A stretch of 64,000 nucleotides of DNA from Dipteris shenzhenensis (Eukaryota; Polypodiophyta; Polypodiopsida; Gleicheniales). The stretch is taken from the NCBI GenBank assembly GCA_047967505.1, contig CM106540.1; one strand, written 5' to 3'. The notes beneath the pieces were generated by a model. The model saw nothing but the letters and a program-made list of their open reading frames with translations, was not told where the DNA came from and did no database searches. How positions within the stretch are numbered: the stretch's first letter is position 1; every line of letters starts with the position of its first letter. Below, piece after piece: positions 22,598 through 34,429 of this stretch. A program made the translations under genes and the position numbers.

Positions 22598-22858
22598 ATG
22601 GTTTCTTCTCCCGCTTCTTCTTTGTCCATTGCTGGAGGTAATCGATCCTTCCGAACGTCCAGCATTGCCAGCCCCCTGGGTCTTCTCAGCCCTTGACCTC
22701 CCAAATCCAATGCTTCCTCTACTGCCGCAAGTGGCCCTGGTAGACGTACCTCGAGTGGTCGCTATGTTCCCGTCTCTCAAGATGATACCGAACAGGGTGA
22801 AGAGGTCACTTCGCAGCTCAACCGAACCACTCTAAAAGATGAAATACACTTCCCATAA
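22598..22858 (+). pseudogene. Possible cellulose-synthase-like D (CSLD) N-terminal fragment
   Basis: From ATG 22598 a frame runs 86 codons to TAA 22856, with one internal TGA at 22694. It starts MVSSPASSLSIAGGNRSFRT. After the stop it carries GPGRRTSSGRYVPVSQDD. The RRTSSGRYV motif followed by a short acidic stretch is typical of the cytosolic N-terminus of CSLD glycan synthases of tip-growing cells. The upstream 100 bp is C/T rich, like a leader. No RING-type zinc finger or catalytic domain follows, so at most this is a gene-start fragment. Identification rests on one short motif. Confidence 0.35.
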
Positions 22859-25049
22859 CAAGGATTCCATACAGTGGATTCGGTTGGAAGGATTAAAAGG
22901 CATGCTCCATAAAACAATCGTAAGGGGGCTGAACTGAGCGAAGAGTGATCCAAATTACTTGATTTTGGGTTGATCAAATCCATTCGCTGAATGTCGATAC
23001 AATTGACTAATTCGATGCGAAAAACCTCACGAAAATTTGATGCGGAAACACAAAGATATGGAATTTTTTAATTTATTAGAGCGGGAAGAATTTGAATATG
23101 AGGTCAATAGAGTGTTGTGGGAAGAATTTGATGCGATCAGGGGGACTTTTGAGACAAACACCATAGTTATGTCTAGCACCCCCTTCCACCCGGATACTTT
23201 GACCAATTTTTAGAGAATAGTCAATCATAAGATCAGCCCTTTTGTTCCCTTTTTGTTAACATTCTTTTTGTTAAGAGGGAAATTGTGTCACCAATTGACT
23301 TTTTGAGATGAATGTATGTTTTCTCTCAATTAAGAGAGAATTAAGGAATGTATTGTTGATTTTGCAGTTACAAATAGCAACAACAAAACTAATAACAAAT
23401 AGGGCATGTATGGGTGTGGACAAAACAAACTAATGACCAACATCTTGGAAAGACGTTTGAACACGAAATAGTACATGTATTCTCATTCTCTTTTACAACA
23501 TGGAGGTACACTTGTCCATGGCTTAACATAAATACAAAAGAAGGGAAAAAACACAACGATGTCTATGTTCAATCCTAGTAACAATTTCTTACCTCTTTCC
23601 TGATACCGCCTCAATACATACAATGTCTTTGTACCTAGTTCTTTGTTGATGAGATCTGCAGAATACAACCACCTCCATAATTAATGAATAGTTGTTGTTT
23701 TTAGGAAGCTTTGCAACTACTAAGGTTTCTAGCTTGGCAGCTTTGGAAGGATGACGTATGAGCTTGGGTGTTTCACATGAGCTTGTAAAGAGTGTCATCG
23801 AATACGATTGTGTTGGTTTCATTCAAATTAGGAAACTTGGCCCAATTCTTATGGAAGATTGGTTTATGGCTGATGAAATATATTCTTTTTCAATTACAAT
23901 TCAACTGCTTGTGATGGTTGGGAAAGCAGAATTTGAGTAAGCAATCCCCCTTCACCAATTGATAGGAGATTCAAACCCATATTTCAAACCATTTGAACAA
24001 AAAAGTTGAGAACACCCTCAGAATCAATGCATACTATATGGTTCAGTGTAGGGTTCTCCTTCACAATCCGTATATGCCCAACCCAATTCAATATGATTTC
24101 ACCTAAATTCAAATCGACTCATAAGAGAAGTAGACCACTTAGGTTGGGGTTGTGGTCATGGCTATTTGATTTTTTGATGCCAAGTCAGTTTAAAAAAAAG
24201 GGAGGAGGATGGCCATGTAAGCTGGTTTAGATTTGATGGTTGGGAGATTTCTATTTTCCTTTTATCTTGAACAATTACCTCACCAAATTTTGAAAAAGAA
24301 ACACACAAAAGTATTTTAATGATAAAACAAATTTTTGTCCCCAAACTCCATATTGTGCAAACATTAGATGCTTCATAACAAGGACAAAATAAAAGTTTAA
24401 ACTTGATGATTGACTTGATCAATTGACAAAAGCATATAACCCATCTGCATTGAGTTTTAAAATGAAACAAAATTGTAGAAAATGATTTGTTTTACATGGT
24501 GATTGAAATGGACCTTAAATGGGTTTTAATACCAATTTCATACTGAACATATTTCTTGTATTATGTGTTTTTTTATTGTATTGGTAGTATTCTAGTGGTA
24601 GGCTTAACAATAGTTGTTGAAGCAATAAAATAATGCACAACATGTTGTAGGGACTATAGCCTTAGATGCAATAGATGCTTGTTGAAGTATTGACAATTTA
24701 ATGCAAACATAGTACAAGATGCCGCTCGACCAACCGTATGATACAATGCAACATGGCCTTTCACCAATGTCATCAACCTACATGCATTCTAATCTTGTTG
24801 CAAAGATACATGCCACTTGCACTTGCAAAAGTTGAGAAAAGACACTCTAAGGGCACAAAAATGTAAAGACTTGTATTCATAACAAATAAAAGAGATTTAC
24901 AACATTTGGGAAGCATAGGACTTTGTCTCATAATTATGACTAAAAGTATTTGCAGGCTTTGGTTTTATAGGAGCATCCAAATGTCCCATCCTCCTCATCA
25001 TTAAGATACCTCTCTTACTTTTCCAGTAACCCTTCAAGAAGTCAAGAGA
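22859..25049. other. No gene seen
   Basis: AT-rich unique DNA. Near 22325-22380 and 23090-23130 the phrase ATATGAGGTCAATAG recurs. Open frames of 60-100 codons on both strands lack recognisable motifs. Confidence 0.55.
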
Positions 25050-25480
25050 TGCATGCCACCACTATTCACAATGGTTGAGCCTCTAATGTTGTTGTGGGGA
25101 TAGCCCTTGTCAATATGTATGGCAAGTGTGGGAGCTTGGAAGATAAGGTTGTGTTTGCAGGGATCCCACTGTGGGATAATGTCATGATCGGAGTGTCTGT
25201 TCAGAATGGGCATGCCAAAGAGGCCCTTCAACTATCTAACCAAATGCATGCGAAGTGAATAAGATGACCTTCGTTATCAAGTTTTGGATGCATGTGCGAG
25301 TATGACATGTCTAGAAGATGGTCGAGAGATCCATGCTACTAGTGTTGGCAATGGATGATGGCAGTCAGATCTTAATGTGGGAACAACTCTTATCAATATG
25401 TATGGCAATTGTGGAAGCTCAGATGATTCTAGGGCTGTGTTTGCAGGGTTGATACTGCAAAAGGTGATCTTCTGGATCCA
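25050..25480 (+). pseudogene. PPR pseudogene fragment (same subfamily)
   Basis: ALVNMYGKCGSLED (about 25103), then NGHAKEALQLSNQMHAK up to a stop, a shifted L motif (LEDGREIHAT region at about 25310), then GTTLINMYGNCGSSDDSRAV (25380-25440). One PLS cycle plus part of the next is recognisable, with frameshifts and deletions. Similarity ends at about 25480 in unrelated sequence. Confidence 0.85.
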
Positions 25481-26777
25481 TTCTTTGCCATTATTTTTGT
25501 TCTTCTTGGCGGTCTATCCCTATGTCTCTAGTGTAGTTCTAGTGTCACATTGTTCTCACCATCCATTGATCCAAGTCCCTTGTCTTTAGTTTCAATTGTC
25601 TCATTGTCCTCACCATCTATTGATCCAAGTCCCTTATCTTCATGCTCAATTGTGGTCGATCGCATGGAATGAGTTATGGGGCTTCTCCCCTTTCTCTCTA
25701 AAATCTATTCTTGTGTCTCACTTTCCTCCCCAACTTCAATGGAAAACAATGCATTTAGTGAATAGTAACAACAATTGCAAACTAAGCACATGTGGGTCTG
25801 AAACTCACATCTCCTCCTTTTTCGGGTGCCTCTTAGAGCCTTTTTATTCTTCTTTTCTTGCCCAGCCCATCTAGTTGCGGATCAACATCACCATCCATTA
25901 ATGTAGGCCTTTGCCTTCAATTTCAACTATCATTGATCAAATGGAACAAGTCATAGGCTTCTCCTAAACTTTTCTGTATAGTATCTCCCTGGGCTAGTTT
26001 TTTGTACACTAATTTTGTGGCTTGTTCTTCTTATCAATGTACAAATAAAATGTCATATCTAAGTTACAGTCGTAGAACCAAACTTTGCATTACATCGAGA
26101 ACAACAAACATGTCCCTTTCTTTGGGGTTGGCATGTGGCTCTTTGATGCCATTCCTTGCTTATGCCTAACCAGTGAGGCTATTTGGCCTTCTTTTGAAGA
26201 GTGTTGGCTATTATCAAGACAACCGTCATCACGAATGTTCAAGTATCAAACAAAATTTTTCCTCCTAGGTATTAGTATTAATATCGATAGAGCTACTCAT
26301 GTGTCGATCAGGTGATGCCTTCTTTTGTGAAGAACCAAATACATTTGCAAGACTACAATCACTAGAATAAGCCTATACTAGGCTTGTACTACACCATAAT
26401 GACCAAGTGACTAGGAACCCCAACATACATTTAACCAACCTACAAATAAATTAATATGAGGAGATTGATCTTCCAATGTTATAGTCCCACCTTGGTCCCA
26501 CCTGACTGTGCTGATTTTAACGAAAAATAAATCAAAATAAAAAGGGTTAGACCCTATCATTTCCCTATTTTACTAGAGATAGAAGTTGTAGCAGCTACAA
26601 ACCCTCACATTTTGGGATGATATTGCATAAGGAAAATTTTCAGAATCCCTATAACAACTACTTTCTAACATCATGTATCTAATTTAATAATGGTATTAAG
26701 AATGCAATAGTGGTTTTAGGAGTACAATACCAATATTACAATAGGTTTTCTACCATCACTTAGTATGAGTGCTAGTT
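25481..26777. other. No gene seen
   Basis: Contains a direct repeat near 25540-25640 (CTCACCATC.ATTGATCCAAG, period about 58 bp). No coding features recognised. Confidence 0.55.
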
Positions 26778-26782
26778 TGGGC

Positions 26783-27213
26783 TGTCACGACACGATTTTG
26801 TAGTCTAGATTGTATTAGGCTAGCATGATCAAATGTATTAATTAGAAGGTAGGCTAGGTAGGTTTAAATGGCTAAATGCCATATGGATAATGTATTGGAT
26901 ATATTCATTGATATGGAATAAATGGTGCACTCACACATGTAGGTCCTAGGATGCCCAAGGGGAGAATAATGGGGTATGCCCAAGGGATGGATCCCAAGGC
27001 ATGAGAGGTTGTGACCTCTCGTATGCATGAAGTGTATGTATGCGGTATTATGCATTCATATGTGGTATGGTGGATGGCATGAGCATTCTAGAGTTGTCAA
27101 TAGCAAAAGTACACTCATGTGGGCACTCCTTCCACCCCATTTGGAGGGCCAATGCTTCTCAATTTATGCATTAATATACACACATGTGCATCCCTACATT
27201 GAGGAACGTGACA
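26783..27213 (+). repeat. 5' LTR of the non-autonomous element
   Basis: 431 bp, starting TGTCACGACA and ending GTGACA. Lacks a segment of about 56 bp present in the right LTR after GGTCCTAGGAT. Confidence 0.88.
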
Positions 27214-27215
27214 AG

Positions 27216-27227
27216 TGGTATCAGAGC
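27216..27227 (+). promoter_or_regulatory. Primer-binding site, initiator-Met tRNA type
   Basis: TGGTATCAGAGC is the standard plant retrotransposon PBS complementary to the tRNA-iMet 3' end. It lies 2 nt inside the left LTR. Confidence 0.9.
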
Positions 27228-29686
27228 AGTGATCCTTTGACTATGTGGACCTATCATGTGGAAGCTGTGACATCAGCGTGACATCAATGCACAAAGAAAT
27301 TTACCAGGGGGCTTTCTAATTCTCCATTTTCTCTCTGTAGATTTCGTGATAAGAGAAGTAATTAATGAAATTTAAAAAAAAAGAACAGAGATAAACGAAA
27401 ATGTTAACTAAGGATATGGTGCATAATGGCGACCAAATTTGTCTCTTTTGTTGCAATGTTCCAAAATCTGTGTCATTCAGTCGGCCTTTATGGCGGCAAA
27501 CGCCTGCGTGGTGTGTACCTTCATGCAGTCATCTGAGTCTCTAACTCATTTTTAATAAGGCCTTATGTTGTGTAGGCCTTTTGGGAGGCCTTCGGCTCCC
27601 CGTTGTCCCCGAGGTGCATGTCGTGTGCCGCGTGGCACGCAGCGCCCCCAACTACGTGCGATATGTGCTACAAATCGTGGCCACATTGCAGGTCTAGCCT
27701 TAATAAAGGCTACAGCCACTGTGGCTCAGCCTCTACGCCACATAGCCCTGTAGTCACCATGTGCTGCCTCAGCCACATCAGCCACCTTTGCAACAAGTTG
27801 TTTGCACCCCCGAATACCAGGTGGCGAGCGCCACAATTGGCACTGCAAATCGTGACGAAAAACATGCATGGCCGCCAGCCGTCGCCTTCAACCCCCTTTG
27901 CTCCCTTTGAACCTCTGCCCTACTGACGCATCAAACTGTGCCACCAGCTACCTCTTCCCCACTGCCGTCATCATTAAGAAGCCCCCCCCCTTTCATTTCA
28001 GAAAAAAACACCCCTCCCCTCGTACTTAGTTCCCTCTCCCTAGTTCCTCTCTTTAGTCCCCTCTCCCTAGTTCCTCTCCTTAGTTCTCTCACCTCCCCTT
28101 TCCTTAGTTAGTCCCCTCTCCCCTAAGTCCCTCTAGTTCCTCATTTTTTCCCTCCTCTTTTTCCTTAGTTCCCTCTAATTCCCTTACCTTGCAATTTTTA
28201 CTTATTAAAAATACAGAGAGAGATTTTAAAAAAAGAGAATAATAAGAGGAAAAGATAGAATAAAAAGAACTTAAAACTAGGCTTAAAATAAAAAGAAGCA
28301 TTAAAAGAAAACAATTTAAGAATAGAGATTAGGTAATATTTATTAAAAAAAAGGGTTATAAAAGAAGAGTAAGAAAACAAAAGGAAAAAGTTTTATTTTA
28401 AAAAAAGATGTTAGACAAGTAAAGAACGAAAATACGCTAGTAAATGTGATAGGAAAAAAAAAGAATAGTTACATTATTCGAGATATAAAATAAAGGAAAT
28501 ATCAAAGAAAATAAAAAGAAATGGGATTTGAAAAAAAGAAGTAATTTGTAGGATATAGAACTTAGGAAGATTATGAGAACATAAAATCAAGGGGTATCAT
28601 AGATGAAGCGTGGTCGCTTCACAAATAGTAAGGAGGGGATTACTACAAAACACTATTTTAAAAAAAACCTTGAATGAAGGCTACAAAAGTGACTCGTCAG
28701 AATGGAATACACAATTGCATGGTGATGACAAGGGTCAAATGAAACTCAAGATGAGCATTTAGGACAAAGAATGAATAAATAATGCATTTGCATGTAGGAT
28801 CATGAAGTAATAAATGCATTTGCATGTAGGATCATACACTAGAAATAAAACTCAAGAATTGAGCACATGCACAATTATTACCTTGGAAATGTACACACTC
28901 GTATCGTACAGAGACGTTGGGCAAGCTGGGCTTTGGAAAGCATCCATGGTGCTAAGAGTCTTGAAGTTGGAGTACTAGAGATGGTTGTCATTCTCTTAGG
29001 TTGGATTGATGAGACAAGGTAGTACTTGGGCTCTTCCCAAGCAAGAGGGTGCTATACATGGCCATAGGTGTTGGACTAGGTGGTGGATATGTAAGTGCTT
29101 AGTAAGGTCTGGCGACCTTAGAGAGATCTCAAGTAATTGGTAAGTCATGGACGCATGACTATGAGTGGATCCACAATTAGACCTGGTGGTCTAGAATGAG
29201 TACTCAAGCAAGATCTGGTGATCTTGATCTTGTAAGTTAGGCCTATCTTGTAAGTTTTGGGTCTAATCAACCTAAAACTAATGGTTCCAAACTGGTCACT
29301 TGGAACTTGGACCAATGCATGCATGTGAGAGAGAGAGACTAGGAAATAGTATCTTATTGGAATAGAAAAGTAGAACGGAAATGGATTCCTACTAACCCTA
29401 ATAGATAAAGTAACTTAGTCCTTGTAGGCATGCCCAAAGCAAAGCAGTACATGGACAACACAACATGAAAGATAAGTACTATGTCTTTCTTACTGATTTA
29501 TCTGGAAATTTGATTTAAAGGAACATACTAATGTTGGACTTGTTTGGCAGGAGTACCAAACATGAAGATGAAAGATTGAAGTTGTTGTATGGCAGCTTAT
29601 ATAGGAACCTAATGAATGCTAAAGATCATGAAGATAAAGGAGAGTACCTAATAGATGAGGACATCTATGCCCCAAGCAAGAGGGCA

Positions 29687-30173
29687 TGTCACGACATGAT
29701 TTTGTATTCTAGATTGTATTAGGCTAGCATGATCAAATGTATTAATTAGAAGGTAGGCTAGGTAGGTTTAAATGGCTAAATGCCATATGGATAATGTGTT
29801 GGATATATTAATTGATATGGAATAAATGATGCACTCACACATGTAGGTCCTAGGATAGGAATGGGTAGGAATGCATGGGTGCATTAATAAATGGTAGGCA
29901 TAAAAGATTCATAGGTTAAGGGTAGAATAATGGGGTATGCCCAAGGGATGGATTGCAAGGCATGAGAGGTTGTGACCTCTCATATGCATGGAGTGTATGT
30001 ATGAGGTATTATGCATTCATATGTGGTACGGTGGATGGCATGAGCATTCTAGAGTTGTCAATAGCAAAAGTACACTCACGTGGGCACTCCTTCCACCCCA
30101 TTTGGAGGGCCAATGCTTCTTAATTTATGCATCAATCTACACACATGTGCATCCCTGCATTGAGGAGAGTGAA
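29687..30173 (+). repeat. 3' LTR of the non-autonomous element
   Basis: 487 bp, starting TGTCACGACA. The end is eroded (GTGAA where the left LTR has GTGACA). A short purine-rich AAGCAAGAGGG precedes it. Confidence 0.86.
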
Positions 30174-30178
30174 TGGGC

Positions 30179-30711
30179 TATACGTTTAAACTTTCATGTG
30201 TAACCCAAATTGCCATCCAAACTTGTAATGTTGAGTTTTTGAATGCACAATAATAACATGAACAATTGTGTCACACTCCATATCGCCTTTGTAAGGGTAA
30301 GGTGTTACAATGTTAGGATAGGCTTGGTGCATGGGCAAGCTGACACTAAACTTGGGTCAAGAGGCTTTGCACAATAGGATCCCCTTGTTGAGAAATAACT
30401 AGATATTTTGCATAATAACGTTCCTAGTTGTTATTGGCTAAGTTCTTTCCTTTTTTTTATAATATATGGGAGTAAATAATATTAATAGCCATGTGAGGAT
30501 AGAGCTAGGAAAGGTATTAGAGAGGAAGGTAAGAAAAATATCACGAACATTTGACTATCACAATAGGATGCTAGAAGTAGCAACATAACCTTGGAAGTAA
30601 AGTGGACATAATAGAAGCTTTGATGGTTCCAACAAATAATATGAATAGCCTTTATAATGGCAACTTAATTGGTAGTAAGTTCAAGATAAGAAAGAAGCAC
30701 ATACATTTATC
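30179..30711. other. No gene seen
   Basis: AT-rich DNA between the LTR element and the zinc-knuckle frame. No recognisable features. Confidence 0.55.
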
Positions 30712-31065
30712 ATGGTATTTATTCTTTTCGTATTTCTTTCTAAGGTATATACTTTTTCTTTCAAGACTCGATATAAGAATGAAGAAACTAACTTGGAGAT
30801 ACAAACCATCATGTGTTTTGGTTGTGGAGAAAACCACCGCATAGTAGAATGCCCACACAAGGGTAACCCCATTACATTCCAACCTGTGTGCAGGGAATGC
30901 GGAGTTGGGCATGCTTGCATGGATTGCCCACTAAGAGCAGAGCCTCAACCAACCACGGAAGTAAAACCTGATGTACCCCTGGGCATGATAAGTGTGGCAA
31001 CACAAAGTGTAGGATCACAGCCAATCTTGATCATAACAATTCACCTTGAAGGGGAGGGGGGGTAG
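30712..31065 (+). pseudogene. Orphan retroelement gag fragment with two zinc knuckles
   Basis: A 117-codon frame whose protein-like part starts near 30811. It has CFGCGENHRIVEC and CRECGVGHACMDC, both of spacing CX2CX3HX4C. That is one residue shorter than the usual CCHC knuckle (CX2CX4HX4C). Such knuckles bind nucleic acid in gag nucleocapsid regions. The frame ends in a G-rich stretch at 31050. No protease or RT follows, so this looks like a truncated Ty3/gypsy-type gag. The first 30 codons (Phe/Leu rich) are probably not genuine. Confidence 0.6.
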
Positions 31066-31479
31066 CCCTCTTGGGGGGGGCCAGGGGCATGTGGCAGCCA
31101 TCTGCCCAATGGTATGACTTATATACGACCTATATCCAGCTCAACAAGACAACTCCTAAAGGATTTGCAGTCATCAAATTTAATGGACTTGCATGACATA
31201 CTATATAATAGTCACCCCTCTTGTCTTGCCATTAGATCTTTCAAGTTTCTACGATGCCATGAAGGAGATCCTGGAATAGAACTTGGTATCTGAAACTTAA
31301 TAATACGTCTAATTATCTCCTATTCAAATATTCTTGGATCTTGTCATCTTTGTTGGTCAATATCTCTTTGTAATACTGTAGTTTGAGTTGAGTTTGCAGT
31401 TATAATAGATTGACGTATTTGGTACATCAATAACAAGTATGGTTTGTAAAGAGTAAACATGGAGAACAATGTTGATAAT
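31066..31479. other. No clear gene
   Basis: Two G-rich runs (31050-31062 and 31073-31080), then AT-rich sequence. The minus strand may hold further decayed coding sequence continuing from the ghost gene on its right, but frames are ambiguous. A 15-bp direct repeat TTTCAAGTATACATT lies at 31482-31510. Confidence 0.45.
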
Positions 31480-32345
31480 CTCATTTTCAAGTATACATTT
31501 TCAAGTATACATTGAAGAATATCTTGTCAACATGAGCACCATATTCGAAATGATAGAGAAATGTAAATAATGCATACTCAAGTGTTAATTCATCACATCG
31601 TGATGGACCTTCCATAGATGTTACGAGCTGATGCTCTATAATTCTTGTTGAATCACGAAGTACAATTGTGCGGACTTCATGCGATGTATGTTTTTTGAAC
31701 TGATGAGTTGTAGGTAGTATGTTGATTTGTTTTAGTAATGACAAGTAGTTGTCCTCATGTGCAATTTTCATAAGATTGAATGGGGAGATAGCAGAGTGCC
31801 TTTCAAGAATATCAGAAATAACTTCTGAAGAAAGAACACTTACTCCTAGTTTTGGATGCAACCGTTCATACATTGTCAAGTATTTTTTAAATATAGGGTT
31901 TGTTAAACGCTAGAACGTGTTTCGTTGTTGATTGTAGGTTTGTTGAGTTCCAACATATTAATGGATTATCCAACGTCGATCTCCTTTGTAGTATACCTGT
32001 CGCTAAATATGTAATACCTTTAGAAACATTTAGGGATATATCGATTATAGAAAGCATTTGCATTTGAAATATGTCCGCACCTAATACATTCTATAAATAG
32101 CTTGGATCATAGGGAACCAACTTTCTGAATGGACTATCTATGCATGCTTTAAAAGCCATTTTTTATCTATGTCCTAGGCCATTTTCTACGTGCAAACTTA
32201 TGAATGTATTGGATAAGTCATATGGTGTGATACTTGATTCTAGTAGTGATATTGCTAATTTTAATGTTAAATTCTATTCTACCACAAAACACACAATATT
32301 GCATCTTCAAAACATATTGAGAAGTAATCTGGTTCCATTCTTTTA
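31480..32345 (-). pseudogene. Unidentified decayed gene, about 285 codons
   Basis: The minus strand reads protein-like for nearly 870 bp with few stops. Segments in order: MEPDYFSICFEDAIL (about 32340), NLTLKLAISLLESS and TPYDLSNTFISLHVENGLGH (about 32265-32165), KACIDSPFRKLVPYDPSYL (about 32150-32095), IDISLNVSKGITYLATGIL (about 32040-31985), RRSTLDNPLICWN, then the intact 128-codon frame from 31873 (MYERLHPKLGVSVLSSEVIS) to 31487. Stops (for example TAG after SYL and after NTF) and about two frame changes break it. I do not recognise the family. A host gene, a retroelement gag or an integrated RNA-virus coat-like sequence are all possible; none is shown. Confidence 0.5.
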
Positions 32346-32719
32346 GAAATTTAGCGATGAATAGCCATGAAAAGAAACTCGGTTGTAATCGTCTTTTCTT
32401 GTTTTCTATGCTAATGTGAGAAGCACATTCTCTCTTTTCAATAAGTAACCTTTTCATATTTGTAAAGTAAATTATATGTTAAAGTAAAAGTACCTACTTT
32501 ATTTTTCTGTTATAGATCAGAGTGTTATGAATGACTTGAAATTCCAATTCGAATAATCTGCAAACAAAATATCAAGGTTGTTTACAAAGGTTGTAATTAA
32601 TTAGAAATGAGATGAGATGTGACTATATTATGTAATGTGATAAGAATTTTAAATTTGTAAATAACAATTTGTACATATAATTAAATCATACCTTTTGTTT
32701 TTAAAAAATTAAATTTAGC

Positions 32720-34290
32720 CAGTAGTAAAGTAACTAGCACACTTCCTATCTTAAAATTATAACACCAACGAATGTCTCCTTGAAGGAGAGTTCGCATGCT
32801 TTCTATCCTAATTTTATAAGATCATATAGCATTTTATATTTATCACATAACTACACGTTTTTGTGATGACAGAGTTTGCACAGTTTCTTTCTTAAAGTTA
32901 TAAGACAAAGAAAGGTGCAATTTCTAAGGTTCATTTGAATCGCATTCAAGACATATGAATTTCAATTTAGTACATAAGAATTTAAATTTAGCGCATAAGA
33001 CTTTGCATCTGGCACACATTTGTGCTAATTGCAAGTTTAAAGTACTATGTGCTAAATAAAAGGTCCTATATGCCAAAATACTACGTGCTAAATACAAAAT
33101 GATATGAACCCAAGGAAGGGCACGTTCCTTGGTCTTATAATTTTTGGAGAGAAGTGTGCCAACTCTCCTCCCACACTATACTTGTGGTAATGTGATAAAT
33201 GCAAAGTACCATGTGCAAAATGCAAAGTGCTATGTGCAAAATTCAAATTGCTAACAACCATATTAAAACTGCTTTGTGCTAAGTGCAAGTTGAAAGTACT
33301 ATGTGCTAAATGAAAAGTCCTATATACCAAAATACTATGTACTAAATGCAAAATCATATGAACCCAAGGAAGGGCACGTTCCTTGGTCTTATAATTTTTG
33401 GAGAGGAAGTGTGCCAACTCTCTCTCCATACTATGTGTGGTTATTTGATAAATGCAAAGTACCATGTGCAAAATGCTTAGTGCTATGTGCAAAATGCAAA
33501 TTGATAATTGCTAAAATAAAACTACTTCGTGCTGAGTGCAAGTTGAAAGTAATAAAAAATGAATGAAAAGTGCTATATCCCAAATTCAAATTGCTACCAA
33601 ATATATACAAAGTTATAAATGAAAAGTGCTATATCCCTTAAAATAGCTACAAAATATATGCAAATTAATATATGCTAAACACAAACTCCAAAATGCAAAG
33701 AGCTATTTACTATGTTCTATATTCGAAATGCTATATGCTACATTCAAATTGCTATCAACATAAACTAGAGATGTTATAAATTTTGTGTGAAAAATATAAA
33801 GTGTTAAATTCATATTGCTACATGCTATATGAAAAATTCTGTTTACTAAATACAAACAAAATTCTGTTTACTAAATACAAACTGATATGAGTCCAAAGAA
33901 AAGGACGTTCCTTAGTCTTATAATTTAACAAGAAGTGTTCTACTTCTTTCCACACAAACATATAATTTTATGCACATGGTACTTTGCATTTAGTAGAGTT
34001 ATAGCACAATTAACATGCATTAAACAACTAAGCACATATCAGTTTGGAATCTGCATATAGCACTTTGAATTTCATACATAGCACTTTGCATTTAGAATTA
34101 GCACTTAGCATTGAGCAACTAGCATTTTTGCATTTAGCACATAGCACATAGCACTTTGTATCCAACACAAACAAATAAACTTAACCAAACATTCGTATGG
34201 GAGGAGAGTTAGCACATTTCCTCTCCAAAAATTATAAGACCAAGGAACGTGCCCTTCCTTGGGTTCATATCATTTTGCATTTTGCACATG
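32720..34290. repeat. Array of direct and inverted hairpin modules in TGCAAA-rich satellite-like DNA
   Basis: About six copies of one module. Plus orientation: 33105-33180, 33359-33435 and a diverged copy at about 33889-33955. Minus orientation: about 32725-32830, 32870-32950 and 34180-34280. The best copies share an identical 23-nt hairpin (arms CCAAGGAA and TTCCTTGG around a 7-nt loop) at 33110-33132, 33364-33386 and, inverted, 34240-34262. TCTTATAATTTTTGGAGAG follows. The first two direct copies have a 254-bp period. Intervening DNA is made of diverged TGCAAA and TGCTATG words. The 134-codon His/Leu frame at 33088-33492 (-) is a by-product. Confidence 0.8.
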
Positions 34291-34429
34291 GTATTTTGCA
34301 TATAGCATTACCACATCAACATCTTGGGTGGCCCTTGTTCTGCGTCTATGCGCACTGAGCTATATGGTGTGTTGACTTTGTAAAGCTTCAAGCTTGCAGA
34401 AGAGGAGCTAGGAATGAGCAGGGCCTTTC

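Larger units (their letters stand above)
26783..30173 (+). mobile_element. Non-autonomous LTR retrotransposon, 3.4 kb, TSD TGGGC
   Basis: Two LTRs (26783-27213 and 29687-30173) flank 2.47 kb that encodes no recognisable gag or pol. The 5-bp sequence TGGGC occurs immediately outside both ends (26778-26782 and 30174-30178). A primer-binding site, TGGTATCAGAGC, lies 2 nt after the left LTR. The interior is GC-rich at 27560-27930, pyrimidine-rich at 27960-28190, then AT/purine-rich to about 28600. With no coding capacity it would depend on enzymes from another element, as LARD-type elements do. The LTRs differ by one about 56-bp indel and scattered changes, so the insertion is not very recent. 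Confidence 0.88.

Noticed and set aside
32140-32346. Plus-strand 68-codon frame
   Set aside because: Lies opposite the protein-like minus-strand ghost gene, which has the longer and more consistent coding signal.
33088-33492. 134-codon His/Leu-rich minus-strand frame
   Set aside because: By-product of the TGCAAA-rich array; the 254-bp unit is not a multiple of three, so it cannot be a conserved coding repeat.
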